The notes: generated from the letters alone by a model not told the origin. Shown: positions 21,402 through 32,454, counted from the stretch's first letter. The stretch is DNA of 64,000 bases from Heterohyrax brucei (GCA_028571685.1 CM053143.1:1865501-1929500); one strand, 5' to 3'. A program made the numbers and translations.

Positions 21402-23541
21402 AGTGACAGCACTATCAAGCAATAATTACACTGAATATACATGGATTGAGTGTTCCAATAGACAGAGAGCAATAGGTTGGATTAAAAAATACTATCCATC
21501 TATATGTTGCTTACAAGAAACTCATGTTAGACTTAAAGGCAAGAACTAACTGAAAATCAAAGGATGGAAATATATATACCAATCTAACAATATGCAAAGA
21601 ATAACAGTACTGACAAAACCTATCTCAGATAAAATAGATTTTAAAGTAAAATCCACCGCTGTGGACATGGATGATCACTATTTATTATTTAAAGGCTCAA
21701 TACATAAGGAGAATATAACAATATTAAATATTTATGCGTCCAATATCAAGGCATCTAAATACATTCAACAAATGCTAACAGCATTGAAAAGTGAGATATA
21801 TCACTCCATAATAATAGTAGACTTCAACATTCCACTTTCAGGAGTGGACAGATCATTCAGAAAAGAAACTTAATAACGAAACAGAAGGTCTTATTGTGAC
21901 AGTCAACTAACTCAACCTCACAGACATAGAAAGAACCCTCCACCCAACAACAAGAACACTTTGTTTTCCAATACACATGGAACATTCCCCAGAATAGACC
22001 ATCAATTAGGCCATAAAGCAAGCCTTAACAAAATCCAAACCATTGAAATATTACAAAACCTCTTTTCAGACCTTAAAGCTATAAAAGCTGAAATCAACAG
22101 CACGAAAAACATGGGTAGAAATTCAAACTCATGGAAAAGGAACAACTTGCTAAAAAATTCCTGAGTTATAGAAGAAATCAAAGACATGATAAAGAAATTC
22201 ATGCAATCTAATGAGAATGAAAGCATATCCTACCAGACAGAAACTACGGGATTCTGCAACAGCAGTGCTCAGAGGTCAATTTATCTCTATAAATGTACAC
22301 ATCTGGAATGAAGAAAGGGCCCAAAGCAAAGAGTAGAAAGAGTAAAACAAAATAGCTGCTTGGGCGCCAGAAAATAATACATAGTAAAAATTAGAGAAGA
22401 ACTACACGAATTAGAGAATAGAAAAACAATTGAAAGAATTAACAAAGCCAAAATATTTTTTTTAAAAAAAATCAAGAAACCGTTGGCTAAACTCACAAAG
22501 TAAAACAGGAGAGAAAACAAATAACTCAAATAAGAAATGCGACATGAGATGTCACAGCAGATCTAAGTGTAGTTAAAAGAATCATATCAGAATCCTATGA
22601 AAAATTGTACTCTAACAGATTTGAAAACTTACAGGAAATGAACAAAGTTCTAGATTCACATCACTTAATCAAAATTATCACAAAGAGAAGTTGAACAACT
22701 TTATAAACCCATCCACCACAAGATATTGAAGAAGTAATCAAAATAATACTAACTGAAAAAAGTCCTGACCCAGATGGCTTCAATGGAGAATTCTACCAAA
22801 CTTTTAGAGAGGAGTTAATTCCAATACCACTGAAGCTATTTCACAACATAGAAAAGGAGGGAACACTTGCAAATTCAGTCCATGAAGCAAGTATAACTCC
22901 CATACCAAAACCTGGTAAAGATAGCACAAAAATAGAGAAAATTGCAGACCAATATCTGTCAAGAACCTAGATGCAAACATCCTCAACAAAATTGCAGCTG
23001 AAAGAATTCAACAACATATCAAAAAATAATTCACCATGATCAAGCAGGATTTATAACAGGAATGCAGGGTTGGTTCAACATCAGAAAAAATATATTCAAT
23101 CACATAAATAAAACCAAAGTTTAAGAATCACTTGATTTCCTCAACTGATGCAAAAAGGCATTTGACAAAATCTAACACCATTTCATGTTAAAAACTCTCA
23201 GCAAGATAGAAATATAAAAGAAATTCCTCAACATAATAAAGATCATCTACACAAAGCTAACAGTCAACACCATCCTGAAAGGAGAGAGGAAAAAAATTCT
23301 CCCTGAGAACAGGAACCAGACAAGGCTGCCCACTGTCACCACATTTATTCACCATTATACTGTAGGTTCTAGCTAGAGCAATCAGTCACAATAAAGAAAT
23401 AAAAGGCATCCACATCAGTAAAGAAGATGTAGAGGTATCCCTATTTGCAGATGATATGAACTTATACACAGAAAACTCTAAAGAATCCATAAACAGGCAA
23501 CGAGAACTAATAGAAGAGTTTGGGGAAGTATCAAAGGGCCA
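21402..23541 (+). pseudogene. L1-D ORF2 remnant (endonuclease to RT)
   Basis: Order of motifs: degenerate start (GTGACAGCACTATC), endonuclease frame at 21,592-21,873 (I-S-D-K-I-D-F-K-V-K; L-N-I-Y-A-S-N; V-D-F-N-I-P-L), linker at 21,961-22,480, RT fingers near 22,740 (P-D-x-D-G-F-N-G-E-F-Y-Q), and the catalytic loop F-A-D-D near 23,447. It is cut off soon after at L-I-E-E-F. Frames are broken at many points. The intact protein would nick DNA and reverse transcribe L1 RNA; this one cannot. Confidence 0.8.
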
Positions 23542-24249
23542 CAACTCCATCCCTTCACACTAGTACACACCTATCTGCTGATCCCCCTCCCCCTTTGCAT
23601 GGCAACAGGCACCCATGGGGCAACTGTCCATTATCCATGACTCCATCCTCCTTCCCTTTACCCTGCAAGAAGTGCTGAAGGTGTAGCTGTGCAAATGTCC
23701 ATGTACCACCCCCCACTACCACCCATTTCTCCTCATCTGGTGTTATAGATCAAGTTGCATACCTAAAAAATGTGTGTGAACTTGGCTAGGCCATTATTGA
23801 TAGTATTGTGTAGCTGTCTTTCATTTTATGATCTGATGTAAATATGCTATGTGTTGAAAATCCTGTGCTCTGTGATGAAATAAGAAATGATGAAGCAAAA
23901 GAATTTACTAGAAGTTTTCAAAGGGTGACTTGAGAAGAAAAAGTATTATAATGACAAATACAATGCTAAACAAGCATCTGGAAATAGAAATCCAGAAGGG
24001 AAGAACACATTCCACATTTCTGAAGCTGAAAGAACTGAAGAAAAAAATTCTGGCCTCAAGTTCCAGTAGTGAAAGATTCTACAGCACAAGAAGATGGAAG
24101 GAGCATAGTCATTATACCAGAAAGTATCAGTCAGCATTCAACCATTTCAAGGGGTATCATATAATCAGAAACTGATGGTAACGACAGAAGAAGCCAAAAT
24201 TGCATTGAAGGCATTGGTATAAAAATAAGTCTCTAGGAATTCGAGGAAT

Positions 24250-24960
24250 ACCAACTGAGATGTTTCAAAAAATGTATCAAGTGCTGAAAGTGCTCACACA
24301 TCTATGCCAAGAAATTTAGAAGGTAGCTACCTGGTAAACTGACTGGAAAAGATCCATATTTATTGCTATTCCCAATAATGATGATCCAACCGAATGTGGA
24401 AACTGTTGAACAATATCATTAATGTCACACACAAATAAAATTTTACTAAAGGTCATTCCAAAGTGGTTCCAGCAGTGTATTGTCAGGAACTTGCAGAAAT
24501 TCAAGCGCATTTATAAGAGGACATGGAACAAGGGATATCATTGCTGATATCAGCTGGATCTTGGCTGAAACCAGAGAATACCGGAAAGATGTTTACCTGT
24601 GTTTTATTGATTATTCAAAGACATTCAATTGCATGGATCATAAAAAAAATTATGGATAACATTGTGGAGAATAGTAACTCCAGAACAATTAGTTGTTCTC
24701 ATGAAAAATCCGTGCATGGATCAAACAGAACACTCAAATGATACACTGCATGGTTTAAAGTCAGGAAAGGTGTGTGTCAGGGTTGTATCATTTCACAATA
24801 CATTTTTAATCTGTATGCAGAGCAAGTAATGTGGGAAGATGGACTATTTGAAGAAGAACAGGCATCAGGATTGGAGGAAGACTCCTAAACAACCTGTATT
24901 ATGCAGATGACACAATATTGCTTGCTGAAAGTAAAGAGGATTTGAAACTTTGATAAAGAT
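24250..24960 (+). pseudogene. RTE-2 reverse transcriptase core
   Basis: Degenerate RT domain of a BovB/RTE ORF. Visible motifs are A-G-F-I-R-G-H-G-T-R-D (motif 2 region), I-D-Y-S-K-A/T-F-N-C-x-D-H (motif A), G-V-C-Q-G-C-I-I-S (motif B) and Y-A-D-D-T (catalytic motif C, near 24,899). Motif C keeps both aspartates, but the frame changes between motifs and stops occur, so no working enzyme is encoded. Confidence 0.8.
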
Positions 24961-25017
24961 CAAAGATCACAGCCTTCAGTATGGAGGTAACAAAAATCCT
25001 CACAACTGATCCGGAAA

Positions 25018-25130
25018 TAAGACCTGAAAGTGTAGTACCTCCTTTAGACCTTGTGCTAGGAAACTCCTACTGATCAGTGTTTTGTTCTAGTTTGCACAGA
25101 GTTACTATGAGTCAGAGCCAACTGGACAGC
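25018..25130 (+). repeat. Chimeric insert in RTE-2: LTR-C-like segment joined to an RTE tail
   Basis: Positions 25,018-25,069 match 27,008-27,059 of LTR-C with about 2 differences in 52 (shared CTTTAGAC and GTGCTAGGAAACTCCTA). Positions 25,068-25,130 match the RTE tail at 26,779-26,845 (CAGTGTTTTGTTCTA, GAGTCAGAGCCAACT). RTE-1 has neither block at the homologous place, and RTE sequence resumes after CAGCATC. The order LTR then RTE tail is opposite to the order at the right edge of RTE-2. Confidence 0.7.
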
Positions 25131-25290
25131 ATCTTGGTAAATGAAGAGAGGACTGAGATCGTTAAGGATTTCGTTGCACTTGATTCTACAATCAATACAC
25201 ATGGAAGTAGCAGTCAACAAAGCAAAAGATATATTATATTGAGTAAATATGGTGCAAAAGAACTGTTTAGTATTGAAAAGTTATCACCTT

Positions 25291-26380
25291 CATAACCTGG
25301 TTTCAACTGGAAGACATTATGTTGAGTGAAAGTAGTCAGTGATAAAAGGACAAATATTGTATGAGACCTCTACGATAAGATCTCAAAAACAGACTTGTGT
25401 ATAGAAGAAAAGACTCTTTGACAGCTGCAAGAATGGTGAGGGAAGGAGGGCGAGGTGGGGAGGGTTTAGATTAGATAGTTGCCAGAAATCTGGTTGGGAG
25501 AAATCGGTGATAGCACACATTAGAAACAAGAACAACATTAAGTGGACTTCAGCATAACTTGAGTACTCCTTCCATCTTAACCCAATATTGCAAGGATAGA
25601 GTAGCTGGGGCAGGGGACAGGGGACCATGCTCTTAGGTGAAATCGAGGCCAATTGGCACAACTAGCATTTTGCTAAGAGAGCTCTCTGCACCCCACATTG
25701 GTGAGTGGCGTCTGGGGTCTTAAAAGCTGCCAAGCTGCCATCCGAGGACACAGCAAATGGTCCCAACTCAGCAGGAACAGATTCTCACCGAGGACCAAAA
25801 TGACATGGGGTAAAGACAACCTAGAAGATGGAGACACCCACATCAGTGGGTGCCTACGTCAACATGGGACCAGTAGAACCAGATGGTGACTGGCCACCGC
25901 TAGTGATAGCCACGATGGAGCTCAACGAGATGAGTCTCACTGGCAACACAAGAATAAAAAGGGGTGCATCATGAGATCTCCACTAAAAGACCTCAACTGA
26001 TGGTCCAGCGGTTTCGGGGTTCCCCTGAGAGCATGGCCCCCAGCCCTGATACTGCCCTTACCCATAAATCATAATGAAGGTCCACTCTTTGGACAGGAAT
26101 GGATTGGACTTGACAATGCAGAGTGACCATATACTGGAAGCACTTTGTGGTTCTATCCATCTGTAGCATATCATCCTGCTGACCTCTGGCTGGAGGAAGG
26201 AGAGTGGGTGGAGAGAAGGGGAAAGGAGGCTGTTGGGAGGATGAGACATGTATGGAGCATAGAGGAATAGTGTGCTGTCACCAGACAGGGAGAGCAGTGG
26301 AAGCTGCATATAGGTGGGCATGTAAATTTATATTGGAATGTACATTTTCACTCAGTCATATTAAATAAAAAAGAAAAATA
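25291..26380 (+). mobile_element. L1 3' end nested in RTE-2
   Basis: A 1,090-bp L1 3' end: last ORF2 codons (CTGGAAGACATTATGTTGAG), the whole 3' UTR and an A-rich tail. It is flanked by ATCACCTT (25,283-25,290 and 26,381-26,388). The RTE text on both sides is colinear. The start point matches that of the copy at 4,117 to within about one base. Confidence 0.9.
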
Positions 26381-26384
26381 ATCA

Positions 26385-26860
26385 CCTTGAAAGCTAAAGT
26401 GTGCCTTACCCAATCAGTGGTATTTTCAGTTACATCATATGTATGAGAAAGCTAGACAATGAATGTGGAAGACAGAATAATAATTGATACCTTTGAATTG
26501 TAATACTGGAGAAGAATACTGGGTATATTACAGACTGCCAGAAGAACAAACAGATCTGTGCTGGAAGAAGTGCAACCAGAATGTTCCTTGGAAGCAAGGA
26601 TGGCAAGATTGTATCTTATTTGGAATATGTTGCCAGGAGGAATCAATCCTTGGAGAAGGACATCATGCTTGGTAATGTAGATGGTCAGCCAAAAAGAGGA
26701 GGACCCTCCATAAAACTGATTGACATAATGGCTAAAACAATGAGCTTAATTGTAAAAATGATTGTGGTTATGGCATACTACTCGTCAGTGTTTTGTTCTA
26801 TTTTGCACGAAGTTGCTGTGAGTCAGAGCCAACTAGACAGCACTTCCCAACAACAACAAT
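26385..26860 (+). pseudogene. RTE-2 C-terminal region and 3' tail
   Basis: After the nested L1 piece, the RTE C-terminal coding region resumes (L-K-A-K-V-C-L-T-Q; degenerate D-T-F-E-L; residues N-Q-S-L-E-K-D-I-M-L-G-N-V-D-G-Q-P-K-R in the frame near 26,640-26,700), followed by the 3' tail. The stretch K-D-I-M-L-G...G-Q-x-K-R-G-x-P is typical of RTE C-termini. It is not open throughout. Confidence 0.75.
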
Positions 26861-27639
26861 ATGCTGTTAATGAGGCCAGATTAGAGATAGTTATGTTAGT
26901 AAGGCAGGACACAATCTATAGGAATAGGTTTCATCTGGCATGCATTTCTTGGTTGTATGATAGAAAAATCAGCAGAGAGAGAATAGGGACCTCCTATCAT
27001 CAAGAAGTAAGGCCTGAAAGTGTAGTACCTCCTTTAGACTTTGTGCTAGGAAACTCCTAGATCCAGGGGAAGATTGAGGACAAGGACAATCCCCTAGCGT
27101 CGACAGAATGAGAAAGCCTTACTCTGGAGCTGGCTTCCTGAATTCAGGTTTCTAGCCTCCTAAACTGTGAGAAAATTCTCTTTCTAAAGTCATCCACTTT
27201 TGATGCTTCTTTCTTAGCTGTATTAGATAACTGAGATACCTGGCAAGTGGCAATGACAATTCAGCCTCATCCAGTCTGCATGGACTGCTTCCCAGTCCCA
27301 TACTACTGGGCCAATGACAGACCACACACATCCATTTTGTGTACCTGACTGGTGATGGGTGATGCAAGTGTGACTATCTTTGTGCCTGTCAGCCATTTCA
27401 TCTCCCTTCCCTCCTGACTGGCAAGAAATGAAAATGGCACATTTCTCTGTGCATGCTGCTCCCTCCACTCTCCCTTAGTCAAGCAAGAGGTGTAGGCAGT
27501 GCAACACCCTACAGGTCTGCCCACTGCTCCTTCTACTCCCTCTGTTTGGTAAAGGGTACTAGAGTCAGGACTGTGCACTCACCTATTTTTCCCTCCCCCT
27601 GACCTCCCACGTGGTGAGAGACAGCAACAGTGATTTTGC

Positions 27640-27960
27640 GCATACCCATCTGAAAGACTAGAAGAAACTCATCCAGGAAACACAACAAATCCTATACAGG
27701 TTAGCTCCTAAACAAAAATTACTAAGACATATTATAATAAAACTTTCCAAAACCAAAGATAAAATAAAGGCTCCTGAGAGCAGGTAGGAAAAAATAAAAC
27801 ACCACTTGCAAAGGGGCCAATAAAAATGAGCTGTGACTTCTAGGCAAGAATGTAATAGGATGAAATATATTACCAATCAAAGTATAAAGTATATTACCCA
27901 TCAAAAGTTATAAATAAAGCAAAATTTTCTCTAAAGCACAATAGTGCAATTAGGGAATTT
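27640..27960 (+). pseudogene. L1-E ORF1 remnant
   Basis: Degenerate plus-strand frame with L-S-K-T-K-D-K-I-K-A-P-E-S-R-like content near 27,745-27,785 and a decayed C-terminal domain after it, as in older mammalian L1 ORF1s. Stops are frequent and the limits are approximate. Confidence 0.55.
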
Positions 27961-28911
27961 TCGGATTAAAGAGAAATTAAGGTAGTTTGTAAAAAAGCAG
28001 ACCAAATTTACATGAAATATTAAAGAGTCCTACAGACAGAGAACCAACAATATAAGGCAACAAACTGAGATTAAGACACATCATAGAGTCAGCTAGATAC
28101 CAAACCACGTGAAAGAATTCTCAAAAACAAAATAATCCTGAAAGAAAGAAACTGCGAAAGATAGATGTCAGTCTCTGTAGAACGATAACTTCTAAACAAA
28201 AAAAAAGGGGAGAATAAATGATATAAAATTTTCTATATAGAGACGAAGTCAAAGTGATGTCAAGAAATAAAAGATTATTTTGAACTTCAGAAGACAAAGG
28301 TGATTCCTAGGGTAATCACAAAGAATATCAACAAGCCTACTTGTCAAAATATAAGAAAAAGAAAACAACACAGAGTCAGTAAACACAAAATCAACAATAA
28401 TGAAGGAAATGAACATACACAAAAAGAACTCAGCACAAAAAATTAAATGGAACAAAAAAACCATCAAAGCTACATACACATACACCTAGATGAGCAGAAT
28501 AAAATGAACTCACATCTATTGATAATCACACTAAGTGTAAATGGCTTAAATGCGTTAGTAAAGAGACAGAATGGAAAGATGAATTAAAAAAAATAACCCA
28601 TTAATATGCTGTCTTCAAGAGACATATCCTCAGACACAGAAGAGAAACAAATGAGTTGAAAACCCAAGAATGGAAAAAATATATATCAAACAAACAATAT
28701 CTAAAAAGAACAGCAATGATCACACTAATTTCTGAAAAAAGTAGATTCTTAAGGCAAAATCCACCATAAAAGACAAGGAAGGGCAAGTACATAATGATTA
28801 AAGGGTCAATCTGTGACCATAACAAATACATGTGCACACAATGACAGATCTCCAAAATACATAAAAGAAACTCTAACAGCATTGAAAGAGAAATAATCTC
28901 ATAATAATATT

Positions 28912-29073
28912 CCAAATCCACTGCCTTTGAGTCTGTTCTGACTCACAACAACCCTAGAGTTCAAACTAGAACTGCCCCATAAAATTTCCAAGGAGCACCT
29001 GGTGTATTTGAACTGCTGAGCTTTTGGTTAGCAGATGTGGCACTTAACCAACTACACCACCAGGGTTTCCCAC
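28912..29073 (-). repeat. AfroSINE, antisense, with 9-bp target duplication
   Basis: The reverse complement reads GGGAAACCCTGGTGGTGTAG, CATCTGCTAACCAAAAGCTC, CTCCTTGGAAATTTTATGGG and the tail TTGTGAGTCAGAACAGACTC. AATAATATT flanks it at 28,903-28,911 and 29,074-29,082. It interrupts the L1-E endonuclease region. Confidence 0.9.
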
Positions 29074-30000
29074 AATAATATTAGGAAACTTTAACACACT
29101 ACTTTTGGCAAAGGAGAAAACAACCAGAAAGAAACTCATCAGAAATACAGATCTCAATAGCACAATAAACCAACTCAGCTTCATAGACATATACAGACCA
29201 CTCCATCCTTCAGGAACAAGGCACACATTCTTTCTAGTGAACATGAAAAGTTGTCCAAAACAGGCCACATCTGAGGTCACAAAACAAAATTCAATAAATT
29301 AAACAAATATCAAAATAATACAACTCATTATTTCTGAGTATAATGCTATCTTTGAAGTAAAAATCAGTAACAGGAAGGCTGAGGACAAAAAAATCAAAAG
29401 CATAGAAACCAAATAATACCTTGCTTTAAAAAAACCATTGGATAACTGAAGAAATCAAAGACTGAAAAAAAGTTCTAGAATCAAATGAGAATGAAAACCC
29501 ATCATATCAAAGCAATATTCAAAGGGCAAGTTATAGCTATAAAGGCACACATCAAAAAAGAAGGAATGGCAAAAATCAAAGCATTAACTGTATAGCTGGA
29601 ACAAATAGAAAGAGAACAGGAAACGAAGCCCACAGTCACCAGAAGAAAGGAAACAACAAAGATTAGAGCAGAAATAAATGAAATAAAGAACAGGGAAAAA
29701 ATAGTACAAAGAATCGTTAATACTAAGAGTTGATTCTTTGAAAGAATCAATAACATTGAAAAACCACTGGATAAATTGACCCACTGACCCCAAAAAGGAG
29801 GAGAATCAAATAACCCAAATAAGAAATGACATTACAACAGACTCAACTAAATACAAATGATCACAACAGAATACTATGAGAAAATGCATTCTATTGAAAA
29901 CTACAGGAAATGGACAAATTTCTAGAAGTACACTATCTATCTAAACACAAATTGAAGTGGAAAGTCTGAACAGACCTGTATCAAAAGAAGAAATTGATGA

Positions 30001-30060
30001 GATAATTAAAAAAAAAAAAAAAAAAAAAAACTTCCTACTAAAAAAAAAAGAAAAAAAAAA
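30001..30060 (+). repeat. A-rich runs within L1-E ORF2
   Basis: Two long A-runs (about 30,010-30,030 and 30,040-30,060) lie in the segment encoding lysines before the P-G-P-D-G-F motif of ORF2. They look like slippage expansion of an A-rich coding stretch, not a poly(A) tail, because ORF2 continues on both sides. Confidence 0.6.
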
Positions 30061-30071
30061 GCCTTGGACAG

Positions 30072-30566
30072 TTTTGTAGTCGGCTAGGGCTGCTCTAACA
30101 GTAATACCACAGAGTGGATGGCTTTAACAAAGGAAAGTTTGTTCTTACATAGTCCGGTAGGCTGAAGTCTGTATTCAGTGTGTCTGCTCATTGGGAAAGG
30201 CTGATATTGCATCAGTCTTTGTCCAGGGATCATCTCAGCACAGGAACCTCAGGTCTGAAGGACACTCTCTTCTCCCAGTGCTGTTTTCTTGATGGTACAA
30301 GGTTTTCCATTCTCTGTCTGCTTCTCTGTCCTTTTATCTCTTGCAGGATGAAAGGATTAAGGGTGGATTAAGCCACACTCCAGGGAAACTCCCTTTACAG
30401 TGGAGCCGGGAGGTGATCCTACGAAGGGATTTACAGCCTCACCCTAATCCTTTAACATACAGCTTAGGAAAACCACAAAATGGAGGACAGTTACAAGATA
30501 CTGGGAATCATAGCCCAGCCACATGACTACACGTATTTTTGGGGGGACACAATTCAATTCATGACA
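30072..30566 (-). mobile_element. LTR-B2: solo LTR fossil, second copy of LTR-B
   Basis: Antisense copy of the 16,223-16,744 LTR: its minus strand starts near 30,566 (TGTCATGAATTGAATTG) and ends near 30,072. GACAG at 30,067-30,071 and 30,567-30,571 forms a 5-bp duplication within L1-E ORF2. No internal region is present. Two copies of one LTR family in opposite orientation lie about 14 kb apart. Confidence 0.8.
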
Positions 30567-31255
30567 GACAGGATAGATTCACTTAAGATTTCTACCAAAC
30601 ATTTGACAGGAATTTATACTACTCAAGTTGTTTCAAAGCATAGAGAGAGAGGAATTCTCCTGAACTCATTCTCTGCCATCAGAACAACCCTGATACCAAG
30701 GCCAGGTGAAATATCACAAAAGATAAAGTAGCAGACCAATATTCCTTATGAATCTAGACAACAAACTCTCAATAAAATTCTATCCAATGGAATTAAACAA
30801 CATAAATGTATAAAAAGAATAATATGTCATGGCTAAGTGGTATTCACACCAAGGACTCAAAGATGATTCAACATTAGAACATCAGTATCATTTATGTATG
30901 TAATTCATTATATAAATGAAATAGTAGAACTATGTGATTATCTGAATTGATGAAGAAAAGGAATTTGATAACATCTAACACACATTCTTGATAAAAAAAA
31001 AAACTTCAGAAAAAAATAGGAATGGAAGGGACATACCTCAAAATAACAAAGGGAATTTGCACAAAACCAACAGACAGTATTTTTCTGAACATAAAGAGAA
31101 TGAAAATACTCCCTTTCAAAACGGGGACTGAATAAGATGCCCTTTATCATCATTCCTATTCAGCATTGTGTTGAAAGTCTTAACTAAAGCAATTAGTCAA
31201 CAAAAAGAAATAAAGGGCATTCAAATAGGCAAGAAAGAAACAAAGCTATCCATTT

Positions 31256-31735
31256 TAGCTCACTAACGCCTAGGACACTGATGTTTATGTATTTCATTTA
31301 ATTTTTGATGATTTCCAGTTTTCCTACATTCATACTTTGTACATTCTATGTTCCAGTGGATGTTCACAGCTACATGTTCTCATTTGGAGTTGTGCCATGT
31401 CTTCACAAAAGGCCCAGAAAACTTGACCCCATTCATAGCATTAAAGTCAACTATACGTTCAGAAGGTAGCTTTCCCCAGGTGCATTTTTGTTGCCTTCCG
31501 TTCTGGGAGCTCATCTTCCAGCAGCATATCAGGCAATATTCCACTGCTATTCATAAAGCTTTCATTGGCTGCCAGGTCCTTCTTTCTAGTCTATATTAGC
31601 AGGGATGCTCAGCTGAAACCTGTCTGCCATGGGTGATCCTGCTGGTATCTGAAATAGGACAGTGGCATAGCTTCCAGCATCACAGCAATATGAAAGCCCC
31701 CACAATATGACAAACCGACAGACACATAGGGGAAA
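31256..31735 (-). mobile_element. RTE 5' region, antisense, in L1-E
   Basis: On the minus strand this has an RTE leader (TGACAAACC/GACAGACAC block near 31,720) and then the start of the endonuclease: residues resembling S-M-N-V-G-K-L-E-I-I-K-N...[10 protein letters not shown] occur, degenerate, near 31,355-31,258, matching the RTE endonuclease opening. It stops there, with no further RTE sequence on the left. It aligns with 9,412-10,010. A 3'-truncated RTE with L1-E sequence lost around it is unexpected for simple target-primed insertion. Confidence 0.6.
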
Positions 31736-32400
31736 CATTACCATGGAAAATCTGAAAAGACTTATATAAATGCAAAAACATAACTTGATCATAAACACAA
31801 AGACTTAGCATTATGAAAATGTCGGTACTACCCAAAATAGTCTATAGATGAAATGCAATCCTGATCCAAATTCCAACACCATTTTTTTTAGTGATATGGT
31901 AAAACTGATCACAAACTATACAAAAAAAGGTAAGCATTGTTGGAGGAGCAAGAAGGAGGCCTCAAATTTCCATACCATAAAGTCTTCTCCACAGCTATGG
32001 TTGTAAAACCAGCCAGGCCTTGGTACAACACACATATGGACCAATGGAACAAAATTGAGAACCTTGATGTAAAATCTACCCACCTGTGGACAACTGATAT
32101 TTGAAAAAGGACAAAAGTCTATTAAGTGGAAACAGACAGTCTCTTTAACAAATGATACTAGATATCTATCTGGAGAAAAATGAAGTAGGATCCCTACCTT
32201 CTATGATACGCTAATACTAACTCAATATGGGTCAAAACCTAAATATAAACCTGTAACTATAAACATCATGGAAGAAAACAGAGGGAGAATCCTCAGGGCT
32301 CTAATATGTGTCATAAATAGTATACCAGCCATAACTATAAGTACACAACTACAGAATATATGCTGGATGAATGACACCTCCTCCAAGTTAAACACTCATG

Positions 32401-32452
32401 CTATAGGGTCACTGTGAGTTAGAGTAGATTTGATGGTCATGAGTTTCAGGCA
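32401..32452 (+). repeat. Short AfroSINE/RTE tail
   Basis: ATAGGGTCACTGTGAGTTAG followed by AGTAGATTTGATGGTCATGA is a decayed SINE/RTE 3' tail with no head. It lies at the junction of L1-E and an antisense L1 5' UTR. Confidence 0.6.
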
Positions 32453-32454
32453 AC

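Larger units (their letters stand above)
18656..23541 (+). mobile_element. L1-D: L1 with monomeric 5' UTR, truncated within ORF2
   Basis: Starts with the L1 5' motif AAGATGGTGGACTAG near 18,670, then a 5' UTR to about 19,900, a degenerate ORF1 (about 19,950-20,990) and ORF2 from about 21,402. The element stops in ORF2 near 23,541 shortly after the F-A-D-D block, where L1-E 5' UTR begins. The 5' UTR has three ~270-bp tandem units (GCACTACCT near 19,112 and 19,386, GCACTATGG near 19,685), homologous in the opposite orientation to those of L1-C. A short SINE tail sits in the middle unit. Confidence 0.8.
23878..26860 (+). mobile_element. RTE-2: BovB/RTE LINE inserted in LTR-C
   Basis: Begins in the region between endonuclease and RT, runs through an RT core (I-P-T-E-M-F-Q near 24,255; F-I-R-G-H-G-T-R-D-I-I near 24,507; Y-L-C-F-I-D-Y-S-K near 24,595; V-C-Q-G-C near 24,775; Y-A-D-D-T near 24,899) and ends with the RTE tail GTGAGTCAGAGCCAACTAGA and CAACAACAACAAT. 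An L1 3' end is nested at 25,291-26,380. A ~110-bp chimeric insert lies at 25,018-25,130. LTR-C sequence resumes at 26,861. It is 5'-truncated and has many stops and shifts. Confidence 0.85.
23741..27238 (+). mobile_element. LTR-C: solo LTR fossil split by an RTE
   Basis: The left part (23,741-23,877) starts TGTTATAGATCAAG. The right part (26,861-27,238) runs from TGTTAATGAGGCCAG to a degenerate end ATTAGATAACTGAGATA. Together they have the MaLR/ERVL-like layout of LTR-A. Flanks TCTGG (23,736-23,740) and CCTGG (27,239-27,243) look like a 5-bp duplication in the L1-E 5' UTR. It is interrupted by RTE-2. It is an old fossil without an internal region. Confidence 0.7.
23542..32400 (+). mobile_element. 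L1-E: old L1 carrying a four-level nest and other insertions
   Basis: 5' UTR pieces at 23,542-23,740 and 27,239-27,630 share a unit (CTGCAAGAAGTGCTGAAGG and GTCAAGCAAGAGGTGTAGG), which shows they are one UTR split by LTR-C. ORF1 remnants lie at about 27,640-27,960. ORF2 runs from about 28,490 to 32,400, interrupted by an AfroSINE (28,912), LTR-B2 (30,072) and an antisense RTE 5' piece (31,256). The 3' part of ORF2 and the 3' UTR are missing. It differs from the younger L1s in ORF1 and 5' UTR sequence and is strongly decayed, so it is an older L1 subfamily. Confidence 0.75.
28490..32400 (+). pseudogene. L1-E ORF2 remnant
   Basis: Starts with a degenerate N-terminus (L-T-S-I-D-N-H-T-K-C-K-W-L-K, near 28,507). 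Endonuclease blocks lie to about 29,480, and the RT region runs from about 29,990 to 31,250. It resumes near 31,801 with the M-K-M-S-V-L-P block and runs to about 32,400, short of the normal end. About 250-300 bp expected between the F-A-D-D region and M-K-M-S-V-L-P is missing around the antisense RTE piece. Frames are broken throughout. Confidence 0.7.
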
